The notes beneath the pieces are model-generated. The model was not told the origin of the DNA. It did no database searches and saw nothing but the letters and a program-made list of their open reading frames with translations. From Metabacillus rhizolycopersici (GTDB lineage Bacteria > Bacillota > Bacilli > Bacillales > Bacillaceae): a stretch of DNA of 7,794 bases. A program made the translations under genes and the position numbers. Every line of letters begins with the position of its first letter. Positions within the stretch are counted from its first letter, which is position 1. The stretch spans positions 1-7,794 of the forward strand of contig NZ_JAIQUM010000135.1 of the NCBI RefSeq assembly GCF_020075705.1. The letters run 5' to 3'. Positions 1 through 5,327 of this stretch are shown one piece after another.

Positions 1-127
1 ACCTATTATATTTACGTTGTTTATCTAAAAGAGCAGAATTATAGGTTTGGCGACAATATTGCAGCCAACGATCCAACATTTCCTTCTGCTTTTCATTTGG
101 ATAAATTTCATATTTTTGATTCAACAA
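1..127 (-). CDS. tnpB: TnpB-like protein of IS200/IS605 type, N-terminal fragment cut by the window edge
   Basis: Only the first 42 codons lie in the window. They read L-N-Q-K-Y-E-I-Y-P-N-E-K-Q then M-L-D-R-W-L-Q-Y-C-R-Q-T-Y-N-S-A-L, the N-terminal pattern of IS605 OrfB/TnpB proteins (basic-aromatic strand, Y-P-N, Q-x-x-x-L, then C-R-x-x-Y-N). TnpB is an RNA-guided nuclease of IS200/IS605 elements, ancestral to Cas12. I chose the TTG at 127-125 because a strong ribosome site (minus-strand GGTGGTGATC, 143-134) lies at normal distance. An in-frame GTG at 139-137 sits inside that site and is less likely; the TTG at 124-122 is also possible. A promoter and structured left end precede it. The catalytic domain, zinc finger and right end are outside the window, so intactness cannot be judged. 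Confidence 0.85.
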   Translation of the reverse strand, partial: MLNQKYEIYPNEKQKEMLDRWLQYCRQTYNSALLDKQRKYNR

Positions 128-149
128 TATTGTGATCACCACCCCTATA

Positions 150-279
150 TTCTACCTTCATTATAGAACGTTAGTTCCTGTTGAACAACCATTCAGGCTT
201 CCACCTGACCAAAATTCATCCCCTCCCTACCGTTGGGCTACACCCTTCACACACTTGAGGAAGGGGAATTCTTTTGGGA
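150..279 (-). mobile_element. Left end of an IS200/IS605-type element, copy 1, attached to tnpB
   Basis: The segment lies directly upstream of tnpB and recurs at 5070-5230. Shared exact blocks on the plus strand are ATTCATCCCCTCCCTAC (214-230), TTGAGGAAGGG (255-265) and TTGGGA (274-279). The C-rich and G-rich blocks form an imperfect palindrome (TCCCC...GGGGA, 219-266), the kind of subterminal hairpin that IS200/IS605 transposases recognise as single-stranded DNA. Two smaller hairpins lie nearer tnpB: CAGG/CCTG (194-207) and GTTC/GAAC (174-186). Assignment as the left end rests on its position upstream of tnpB. The outer tip is inferred from where similarity to copy 2 stops, near 279. Confidence 0.6.
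160..188 (-). promoter_or_regulatory. SigA-type promoter of tnpB inside the element's left end
   Basis: On the minus strand TTGTTC (188-183) and TATAAT (165-160) are separated by exactly 17 bases. This predicts a start near 153 and a leader of about 26 bases before the TTG start codon. The -35 box overlaps a small hairpin (GTTC 174-177, GAAC 183-186). Confidence 0.6.
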
Positions 280-301
280 TTTCGTTAAACTTCCGTAAAA
301 T

Positions 302-323
302 CTTACCTTAAGATTCAGGTAAG
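302..323. repeat. Inverted repeat upstream of the ABC operon promoter
   Basis: CTTACC (302-307) and GGTAAG (318-323) are perfect 6-base arms around a 10-base spacer containing CTTAAG-like symmetry. It lies about 50 bases upstream of the proposed promoter. It may be an operator or chance; no regulator gene is nearby. Apart from this, bases 280-370 show nothing recognisable. Confidence 0.25.
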
Positions 324-370
324 TCTCAGTTTATTATAAAGACCGATACATCATTTCGATCATTTTTCTC

Positions 371-397
371 GTGTCAATGCTTACTATTCGTTATAAT
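371..397 (+). promoter_or_regulatory. Candidate promoter of the ABC transporter operon
   Basis: A perfect -10 box TATAAT lies at 392-397. The best -35 is GTGTCA (371-376), 4 of 6 matches with a short 15-base spacer, so the promoter may be weak or need an activator. The predicted start near 404 leaves about 38 bases before the start codon. Confidence 0.45.
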
Positions 398-441
398 TTG
401 CGATAAAATTGGATGTTGTGGTGAAATTTGGAGGGACAAAT

Positions 442-1458
442 ATGACAAACATTATTGAAGTGAAGAATTTACGTAAAGAATTTAAGTCGTACTCAAGTCG
501 CCAAGGTCTAAAGGGGGCATTTCGTGATTTATTAAATCGTCAATCCAAAATTTTTCCTGCTGTGGATGATATTTCGTTTACAGTAAAGCAAGGAGAAATG
601 GTTGGATATATCGGAGAAAATGGCGCCGGTAAATCGACATCAATTAAAATGCTAACTGGGATTTTAACCCCCACCTCAGGTCAAGTTCTAGTAAATGGGC
701 TGAATCCCCATAAAGAACGTGAGCGTTTTGTTCGTTCAATTGGCGTTGTCTTTGGTCAACGTTCACAACTATGGTGGGATATCGCGGTACAGGAATCCTT
801 TCGATTATTAAAAAAAGTGTATAAAGTATCCGATACTGATTATAACGAGCATATGGATCATGTGATAAAAACGCTTGATATTGAACCTTTGTTAGATAAG
901 CCAGTTCGAAAGCTTTCTTTAGGACAAAGAATGAGATGTGAGCTAGCTGCGGCCCTGATTCACAATCCACCATTATTGTTCTTGGATGAGCCAACGATCG
1001 GACTAGATGTTCTAGTGAAATTGAAAATTCGTCAGTTTTTGAAGGAAATGAATGAAAAGTACAAAACGACAATTTTATTAACTACGCATGATATATCAGA
1101 CATTGAGGCGCTTTGCGAACGCGTTGTAATGCTTGATAAGGGAAAAGTGATTTATGATGGAGCCTTAGAGAAATTAAGAACACATTGGGGTGAAGGAAAA
1201 CAGATTCAATTCCAATTTGCAAATGAAGTGATAGGAAATCAGCTCACATTTCTAACTGAAGAAATTGATGTGTTTTGGCAAAAAGGTGATAATGCGAATG
1301 TTTGGACAGCGATTGTCAGTGACAAAGAGACGCAGATGTCTGAGCTTATTAGTCGAGTTGTAGGTGCACATCAAATTACTGATTTAAGTGTAGCGGAAAT
1401 TTCTACAGAAGAGGTTATTCGAAACATTTATGAAAAGGGCGAGGCATTATCAAGCTGA
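442..1458 (+). CDS. ABC transporter ATP-binding protein (ABC-2 exporter type, COG4586-like)
   Basis: This 338-residue protein is the cytoplasmic ATPase that powers the two permeases encoded just downstream. Visible motifs in order are Walker A G-E-N-G-A-G-K-S-T (58-66), the Q-loop glutamine 106 in V-F-G-Q-R, the signature L-S-L-G-Q (158-162), Walker B L-L-F-L-D-E-P (178-184) and the switch histidine 216 in T-T-H-D. The N-terminal insert before Walker A (about 15-38) and the roughly 100-residue C-terminal tail fit the COG4586 group rather than the short ABC-2 ATPases. I chose ATG 442 because GGAGG lies 8 bases upstream and M-T-N-I-I-E-V-K-N-L is a normal ABC start; an open frame reaches back to 409 without a ribosome site. 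The first permease starts 8 bases after the stop. The substrate is unknown; related cyanobacterial systems are described as viologen exporters. Confidence 0.93.
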   Translation: MTNIIEVKNLRKEFKSYSSRQGLKGAFRDLLNRQSKIFPAVDDISFTVKQGEMVGYIGENGAGKSTSIKMLTGILTPTSGQVLVNGLNPHKERERFVRSIGVVFGQRSQLWWDIAVQESFRLLKKVYKVSDTDYNEHMDHVIKTLDIEPLLDKPVRKLSLGQRMRCELAAALIHNPPLLFLDEPTIGLDVLVKLKIRQFLKEMNEKYKTTILLTTHDISDIEALCERVVMLDKGKVIYDGALEKLRTHWGEGKQIQFQFANEVIGNQLTFLTEEIDVFWQKGDNANVWTAIVSDKETQMSELISRVVGAHQITDLSVAEISTEEVIRNIYEKGEALSS

Positions 1459-1466
1459 GGTGGAGT

Positions 1467-2258
1467 ATGGGTAAATATATAGAAATGATCAGAATCCGCT
1501 TTTTAATGATGCTTGCATATCGAACGAATTATTATAGCGGGATTTTAATTTACAGTATAAATATTGGTGCTTATTATTTTCTCTGGACAGCTATCTATGG
1601 TGGCAAGGAATCGATTGAAGGCTTATCAGCCGTTCAGATGACATCATATGTAGCTGTATCGTGGATGGCAAGGGCATTTTATTTTAATAATATTGATCGT
1701 GAAATAGCGGTAGAGATTAAAGAAGGAAAAGTCGCGATCGAACTTATTAGACCTTATAATTATTTAGGGATGAAGACGATGCAAGCATTTGGCGAAGGTG
1801 TCTTTCGCTTATTATTTTTCTCTGTACCGGGGATGGTCATTGTTGGATTTGTGTTCCCGATGGAATTTTCCACAAATGGGGCAACGTGGTTATTTTTTGC
1901 TTGCTCATTGATATTCAGCTTTATTATTAATACTCAAATTAACTTAATGACGGGAATTATGACATTCTTCTTATTTAATAACGATGGTCTAATGAGAGCA
2001 AAACGAGTCATTATCGATCTATTTTCGGGGCTGCTTCTACCGATCAGCTTTTACCCGATATGGGCCCAAGATATCATGCAGTATTTTCCGTTCCAAGCAA
2101 TTAGTTATATTCCAAGTATGATTTTTACAGAAGGCATGAAAGGTAATGAAGTTCTTCAAGCTCTTCTATTGCAAGGTTTTTGGGCAATTCTGTTACTCAT
2201 TCCAATCCAAGTACTGTGGATCATAGCGAAAAAACGAATGATTATACAGGGAGGATGA
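1467..2258 (+). CDS. ABC-2 type permease, first subunit (COG4587-like)
   Basis: A 263-residue integral membrane protein with about six hydrophobic segments (roughly 22-44, 57-73, 112-131, 140-170, 181-199, 231-254) and no signal peptide. The cytoplasmic loop E-I-K-E-G-K-V-A-I-E-L-I-R-P (83-96) is the G-x-(9)-R-P type loop of this permease family, and a matching motif occurs in the next gene, so the two probably form a heterodimeric channel driven by the upstream ATPase. The ribosome site GAGGTGG overlaps the ATPase stop codon, giving tight translational coupling, and only 4 bases separate its stop from the next start. Family membership rests on size, topology, the R-P loop and the three-gene arrangement. 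Confidence 0.88.
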   Translation: MGKYIEMIRIRFLMMLAYRTNYYSGILIYSINIGAYYFLWTAIYGGKESIEGLSAVQMTSYVAVSWMARAFYFNNIDREIAVEIKEGKVAIELIRPYNYLGMKTMQAFGEGVFRLLFFSVPGMVIVGFVFPMEFSTNGATWLFFACSLIFSFIINTQINLMTGIMTFFLFNNDGLMRAKRVIIDLFSGLLLPISFYPIWAQDIMQYFPFQAISYIPSMIFTEGMKGNEVLQALLLQGFWAILLLIPIQVLWIIAKKRMIIQGG

Positions 2259-2262
2259 GGAT

Positions 2263-3048
2263 ATGTTTTATTTGTCAATGTTTACACAATATATCGGACA
2301 ATATATGAAAACAAGACTAGAATATCGAGGAGATATGGTTGTCGAATTGTTATCAGACTTATTGTTTCAAATTACAAATCTCGTATTCATTCTCGTCGTT
2401 TTCGGACATACGCAATTTTTAGGTGGTTGGACTCGTGATGAAATCATTTTTATTTACGGTTTTTTCCTAGTGCCATATGCGATATTCGGAGCATTTTTCA
2501 ATATTTGGGATTTTAATGATCGCTATATTGTAAAGGGAGAAATGGACCGGATATTAACTAGACCAATCCATAGCTTGTTTCAAGTTATTCTCGAACGAAT
2601 GGAGCTTGAGTCATTGTTTGGTGCGGTTACAGGGATATTAATTATGACCTATGCTTCCATTCAATTAGGGTTAAGCTTTCAATGGTATGACGTCCTTTTG
2701 TTTATGGTGTTTGTTATTAGCGGAGCACTTATTTATGCAGGTATTTTTGTTTCCTTGGCAAGTATTGGCTTTTGGTCGGATTCACCTACTTCCTTCATGC
2801 CGATGATGTACAATATCGGTAACTACGGACGCTATCCGGTTGATATCTATAATTCAGTTATTCGCTTTGTGTTAACCTGGATTCTTCCATTTGCATTCGT
2901 TGGAGTGTACCCGGCTGCATTCTTCCTTGAAAAAGAGGAATGGTATGTCTACTCGTTCTTAACTCCAGTAATGGGGATTTGTTTTTTAGTGATATCTGTT
3001 GTGCTTTGGAATGCAGGTGTGAAGAGATATCGAGGAGCAGGGAATTAG
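2263..3048 (+). CDS. ABC-2 type permease, second subunit (COG3694-like)
   Basis: A 261-residue membrane protein and the last gene of the operon. Hydrophobic spans lie near 25-48, 60-80, 117-137, 142-168, 200-222 and 230-250. Two features mark the subfamily: the cytoplasmic loop K-G-E-M-D-R-I-L-T-R-P (91-101), parallel to the loop of the first permease, and G-R-Y-P-V-D-I-Y (189-196) before the last helices. The C-terminus W-N-A-G-V-K-R-Y-R-G is also typical. The ribosome site GGAGGATGAGG overlaps the stop codon of the first permease. An alternative ATG six codons in has a poorer upstream site. A strong terminator begins 3 bases after the stop, so the operon is exactly three genes. Confidence 0.88.
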   Translation: MFYLSMFTQYIGQYMKTRLEYRGDMVVELLSDLLFQITNLVFILVVFGHTQFLGGWTRDEIIFIYGFFLVPYAIFGAFFNIWDFNDRYIVKGEMDRILTRPIHSLFQVILERMELESLFGAVTGILIMTYASIQLGLSFQWYDVLLFMVFVISGALIYAGIFVSLASIGFWSDSPTSFMPMMYNIGNYGRYPVDIYNSVIRFVLTWILPFAFVGVYPAAFFLEKEEWYVYSFLTPVMGICFLVISVVLWNAGVKRYRGAGN

Positions 3049-3050
3049 AA

Positions 3051-3088
3051 ACAGAGAACCACGAAAATTTGGTTCTCTGTTTTTGTTT
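3051..3088 (+). terminator. Intrinsic terminator of the ABC transporter operon
   Basis: A perfect 10-base stem (ACAGAGAACC at 3051-3060, GGTTCTCTGT at 3071-3080) encloses a 10-base loop and runs into TTTTGTTTG. It begins right after the second permease stop codon. Confidence 0.92.
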
Positions 3089-3118
3089 GTAAAATATACT
3101 GCTGTAATTGAAAGTGAT

Positions 3119-3147
3119 TTGAATAACCCCTGCCATGCTTGTATATA
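3119..3147 (+). promoter_or_regulatory. Promoter of the potassium channel gene
   Basis: TTGAAT (3119-3124) and TATATA (3142-3147) with a 17-base spacer lie between the operon terminator and the channel gene. The predicted start near 3154 gives a leader of about 30 bases. Confidence 0.6.
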
Positions 3148-3183
3148 TTGTACAAAGCGTCAGTTGAGTAGGGTGGGGTTTAT

Positions 3184-3585
3184 TTGGAATTGTTGTTTTG
3201 TATTTTTATCGCGATTTGTATTTTTATGAGTTTTAAAACTGTTGTTGTGGCATGTCTTCAAAAGAATTTTTTGTCTTTTGAAACAATTATTATAATAACT
3301 TATCTATACTTTTCTCTATTTGTCGGTTTTGGAATGATCTATTTAATATGTATGCAGAGTAACCTTCTTGTTTTAATTGAAGCGGGTAATCTGATTTCTG
3401 GGGATTATTTTGACAAGCTCATTACGTCACTTTATTTTAGTGCTGTTACCTTATTTTCAGTAGGTTACGGAGATATTGTACCAATTGGAATAGGGCGGTA
3501 TCTTGCTGTTATTGAGGCTTTAATTGGGTATGTCCTTCCCGTGGTTTTCTTAGCTCGTACGGTCATTGAGGTTGAAAAAAAGTAA
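3184..3585 (+). CDS. Small potassium channel family protein (two-helix pore type)
   Basis: A 133-residue membrane protein carrying the potassium selectivity filter S-V-G-Y-G-D (92-97), a serine variant of the canonical T-V-G-Y-G-D. The pore helix precedes it (about 79-90) and the inner helix follows (about 104-125). Hydrophobic spans at 1-22 and 33-57 supply an extra N-terminal helix and the outer helix. No RCK/TrkA_N regulatory domain follows, so gating would be by the membrane part alone. The start is TTG 3184, with a G-rich site (GGGTGGGG, 3171-3178) 5 bases upstream; the next in-frame ATG (codon 15) would remove the first helix and lacks such a site. It has its own promoter and ends 68 bases before bcp, with no terminator between, so bcp may be co-transcribed. 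Confidence 0.85.
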   Translation: MELLFCIFIAICIFMSFKTVVVACLQKNFLSFETIIIITYLYFSLFVGFGMIYLICMQSNLLVLIEAGNLISGDYFDKLITSLYFSAVTLFSVGYGDIVPIGIGRYLAVIEALIGYVLPVVFLARTVIEVEKK

Positions 3586-3653
3586 ATAGTTGTATGATAA
3601 GCAAAAGTTCGTTACGCTTAATATCTAGTACGATATTCAATGGAGGGATCGCA

Positions 3654-4124
3654 ATGACAATAGAAGTTGGCAGTATCGCACCAGACGTAGAATTAGTAGC
3701 TGATAATGGAGATAAGGTGACATTGGCTGATTATAGAGGGAAATATATTGTTTTATACTTTTATCCTAAGGATATGACGCCAGGTTGTACGACCGAAGCA
3801 TGTGATTTTCGTGATCAGCATCAAAGCTTTGCAGATGTAAACGCAGTAATCTTAGGGGTAAGTCCTGATCCTCAAGAAAAGCATCAAAAATTTAAAGAAA
3901 AACATGATCTGCCTTTTCGTTTATTGGTGGATGATGAACAGAAATTGGCTGACGCATATGGCGTTTGGAAATTAAAGAAGAATTTTGGTAAAGAGTACAT
4001 GGGGATTGAACGATCTACCTTTATTATTGATCCTGAAGGAAGGATAATAAAAGAATGGAGAAAAGTAAAAGTGAAAGATCATGTACAGGAAGCCTTGCAG
4101 TACATAAAGGATGCCCAATCCTAA
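3654..4124 (+). CDS. bcp: Thioredoxin-dependent thiol peroxidase, Bcp/PrxQ family
   Basis: A 156-residue cytoplasmic peroxiredoxin that reduces hydrogen peroxide and organic hydroperoxides using thioredoxin. The active site T-P-G-C-T-T-E-A-C (42-50) contains the peroxidatic cysteine 45 and, five residues on, the resolving cysteine 50, the arrangement of atypical 2-Cys Bcp/PrxQ enzymes. F-Y-P-K-D-M-T-P-G-C and E-R-S-T-F-I-I-D (118-125) are further family signatures, and full length is usual. I chose ATG 3654 because TGGAGGG lies 8 bases upstream; the open frame reaches back to 3594 without a ribosome site. It corresponds to B. subtilis YgaF, also just before perR. I saw no PerR box upstream and only a poor promoter match (TTGAAA 3572-3577, TATGAT 3593-3598, spacer 15), so it may depend on the channel promoter. 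Confidence 0.95.
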   Translation: MTIEVGSIAPDVELVADNGDKVTLADYRGKYIVLYFYPKDMTPGCTTEACDFRDQHQSFADVNAVILGVSPDPQEKHQKFKEKHDLPFRLLVDDEQKLADAYGVWKLKKNFGKEYMGIERSTFIIDPEGRIIKEWRKVKVKDHVQEALQYIKDAQS

Positions 4125-4144
4125 TTTACAGACAACATCAAATC

Positions 4145-4190
4145 TAGCATCAGTTTTAGTAAATGAAATCTTACTGTATCCTGAATGCTA
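4145..4190. repeat. Long imperfect hairpin just after bcp
   Basis: Arms TAGCATCAG (4145-4153) and CTGAATGCTA (4181-4190) pair with a single bulged A, and an inner stem AGTAA/TTACT (4158-4162, 4171-4175) closes the loop. There is no T-run on either side, so it is not a standard terminator; it could act as an RNA 3'-end stabiliser. The ATG of the doubtful ORF at 4163 lies in its loop. Confidence 0.35.
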
Positions 4191-4330
4191 AAATTAAGAA
4201 AATATTAAATAATATCGCCTATTTTTTACAAATAGGGCAAACGTCCAGCCAAAGTGAAGAAAAATGCGTAAAGTATATGGAAGGCATTACCTCCTCAAAT
4301 GTTAGCGCCGGATTTGAAGTGCGGACCTAA
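4163..4330 (+). other. Doubtful 55-codon ORF, unidentified
   Basis: An open frame runs from ATG 4163 to TAA 4328-4330 and would encode a 55-residue, mildly basic peptide beginning M-K-S-Y-C-I-L-N and ending G-F-E-V-R-T. I recognise no family. There is no ribosome site in front of the ATG, an in-frame stop immediately precedes it, and its stop codon falls in the loop of the terminator at 4318-4347. It could be a decayed gene tail, a small protein read from the bcp transcript, or chance. Confidence 0.15.
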
Positions 4331-4347
4331 GTTCCGCACTCTTTTTA
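4318..4347 (+). terminator. Intrinsic terminator downstream of bcp
   Basis: A perfect 8-base GC-rich stem (AGTGCGGA 4318-4325, TCCGCACT 4333-4340) with a 7-base loop is followed by CTTTTTA. No nearer terminator follows bcp, so the bcp transcript probably ends here with a roughly 200-base 3' tail. Confidence 0.85.
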
Positions 4348-4414
4348 GTGTTTAGGAAGATGATTTGTATCGGTATAGGAAAATAAAATTCTTGTAATGT
4401 GGATAAGCGCACGA

Positions 4415-4545
4415 CATCCAGCGCAAGCGTACGGCCCTTTGGGCTCATAAGCCACACATGAATTGAAGGCAAAGTAAGCCTTTCTATTCATGCGCGTTTT
4501 ATGCCTGCCTGAGGCTGATCAAGGCGTTTGCGCTTTTGTTCATAG
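4415..4545. repeat. Bacillus-type palindromic intergenic repeat
   Basis: The segment folds as nested inverted repeats. The outer arms AGCGCAAGCG (4420-4429) and CGTTTGCGCT (4525-4534) pair with one G-T wobble. Inside are a small GCCC/GGGC hairpin (4434-4444), CATAA/TTATG (4446-4450, 4499-4503), and an apical stem CATGAAT/ATTCATG (4457-4463, 4486-4492) topped by AAGGC/GCCTT (4466-4470, 4478-4482). It is clearly richer in GC than its surroundings. The phrases CATAAGCC, TTATGCCTGCCTGAGGCTGA and GCGTTTGCGCTTTT resemble interspersed repeats I recall from intergenic regions of several Bacillus-group genomes. It contains no convincing ORF. It may work as a terminator (TTTTGTT after the last arm) or be a non-autonomous mobile sequence. 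Confidence 0.6.
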
Positions 4546-4798
4546 AGATAAACTTGATACTTTCTGCTGTATAGAATTTGTAAGGATTACTCCACATCTA
4601 TTAAGTAGTACTGGAAATGAACCCTAAAAGGACATGGAAATAGTTAAAGTGGATCTTTCATGTAATCTAAGGGATGTTAATAGCATGAATCTGATTTGAG
4701 TGTATATAATACTCTTATTGAACTACTCACGACTTAATTTTCTAACGAAAATGTGAAGACGGAGATTCTAAAAAATAGAACCATACCCGTTCAACTAG
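4546..4798. other. Spacer with no recognisable gene
   Basis: I see no ORF with a ribosome site on either strand. Minor features are the near-palindrome GAGTGTATATAATACTC (4698-4714) and a small hairpin GATTCT/AGAACC-like around 4763-4782. Base composition matches the surroundings. It may be decayed coding DNA, but no family is visible. Confidence 0.5.
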
Positions 4799-5056
4799 GT
4801 GATGGATTTTCTGCTTTCCCTTTCAGACAAACCTTTTTGCTTCAAGATCGAATTCATCCTGGAACAAAGAGCCTACAAGTGTAGAACCTGTCTGAAAGCA
4901 AAAAGCTCTGACACATTCGTTCAGGAATGTCCTTTTCCTACTGCACCCGACAAGCTAGACCGATTATCTTCTCTGGTAATCGTGAATAATTTGTCGGTAG
5001 AAAAAGCACAAAAAACACGCATAGAATTTTACCCAACAAACGAAACGATAGGTTAG
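4799..5056 (+). other. Unidentified 85-codon ORF, doubtful, between the repeat and the solitary IS end
   Basis: The frame begins GTG-ATG (4799 or 4802) with only a weak AGG in front, and encodes M-D-F-L-L-S-L-S-D-K followed by a cysteine pair C-R-T-C (residues 28-31 counted from the GTG) and another cysteine at 44. This faintly suggests an N-terminal zinc finger such as some transposases carry, but I cannot assign a family. The DNA contains several inverted repeats: CTTTCAGACA/TGTCTGAAAG (4820-4829, 4889-4898), ACATTC/GAATGT around 4912-4929, and CCAACAA/TTGTTGG (5033-5039, 5057-5063). These fit structured or mobile DNA as well as they fit a gene. It occupies the place where tnpB would lie behind the left-end copy at 5070-5230, but shows no similarity to TnpB. 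Confidence 0.2.
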
Positions 5057-5069
5057 TTGTTGGAACCCC

Positions 5070-5230
5070 ATATTCTATCTAATTTTCAAAGAACGATTTG
5101 TATAGGAAAACAACAGCACGTACGTTCGGTTTATTCAACCGTTTTGGCTAGCGCTAACCGACATTCATCCCCTCCCTACTCATTGGGTTACGCTCTACGC
5201 ATTTATTGAGGAAGGGATCTTCTGTTGGGA
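5070..5230 (-). mobile_element. Solitary left end of the same IS200/IS605-type element, copy 2
   Basis: It matches copy 1 (150-279) in the same order and orientation: ATTCATCCCCTCCCTAC (5163-5179), TTGAGGAAGGG (5206-5216) and TTGGGA (5225-5230) are exact, with diverged sequence between. On the minus strand TAGAATATGGGGT (5079-5067) matches TAGAATATAGGGGT of copy 1 just before the tnpB ribosome site. Similarity then stops and no tnpB follows. Hairpins occupy equivalent places: CGGTT/AACCG near 5125-5139, and near-palindromic GGCTAGCGCTAACC near 5146-5159. It is an IS remnant, or a short non-autonomous derivative whose other end I could not find. Confidence 0.55.
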
Positions 5231-5245
5231 AATGATAAAGAAAGT

Positions 5246-5275
5246 TTGACAAAAGTTACAAACTCAATGTACACT
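5246..5275 (+). promoter_or_regulatory. perR promoter
   Basis: A perfect -35 TTGACA (5246-5251) is followed after 18 bases by TACACT (5270-5275), 4 of 6 matches. The predicted start near 5282 falls inside the PerR box. The promoter begins 16 bases after the solitary IS left end. Confidence 0.55.
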
Positions 5276-5277
5276 AA

Positions 5278-5292
5278 TTATAAACATTATAA
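5278..5292 (+). promoter_or_regulatory. PerR box (autoregulatory operator of perR)
   Basis: TTATAAACATTATAA matches the PerR consensus TTATAATNATTATAA at every defined position but one (position 7). It overlaps the predicted transcription start, where bound PerR would block transcription, consistent with the known autoregulation of perR in B. subtilis. Confidence 0.85.
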
Positions 5293-5327
5293 AGTAAGAA
5301 TATTTATTGAAATGAGGTGCATGGCGA

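Noticed and set aside
389..405. Possible PerR box over the ABC operon -10 region
   Set aside because: Only the left half TTATAAT matches; the right half fails at most positions.
644..1072. 142-codon open frame on the minus strand
   Set aside because: It lies wholly inside the ABC ATPase gene, has no ribosome site and matches no family.
2858..3136. 92-codon open frame on the minus strand
   Set aside because: It overlaps the end of the second permease and runs through the operon terminator; no ribosome site and no family resemblance.
4250..4302. 22-codon minus-strand frame after GAGGAGG (M-P-S-I-Y-F-T-H-F-S)
   Set aside because: The ATG is only 2 bases from the ribosome-like site, too close for normal initiation, and the peptide resembles nothing I know.
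150..5230. The region between the two IS ends as a composite transposon or genomic island
   Set aside because: Both ends are left ends in the same orientation, they are diverged, and bcp-perR is ancestral synteny, so a single mobile unit is not supported.
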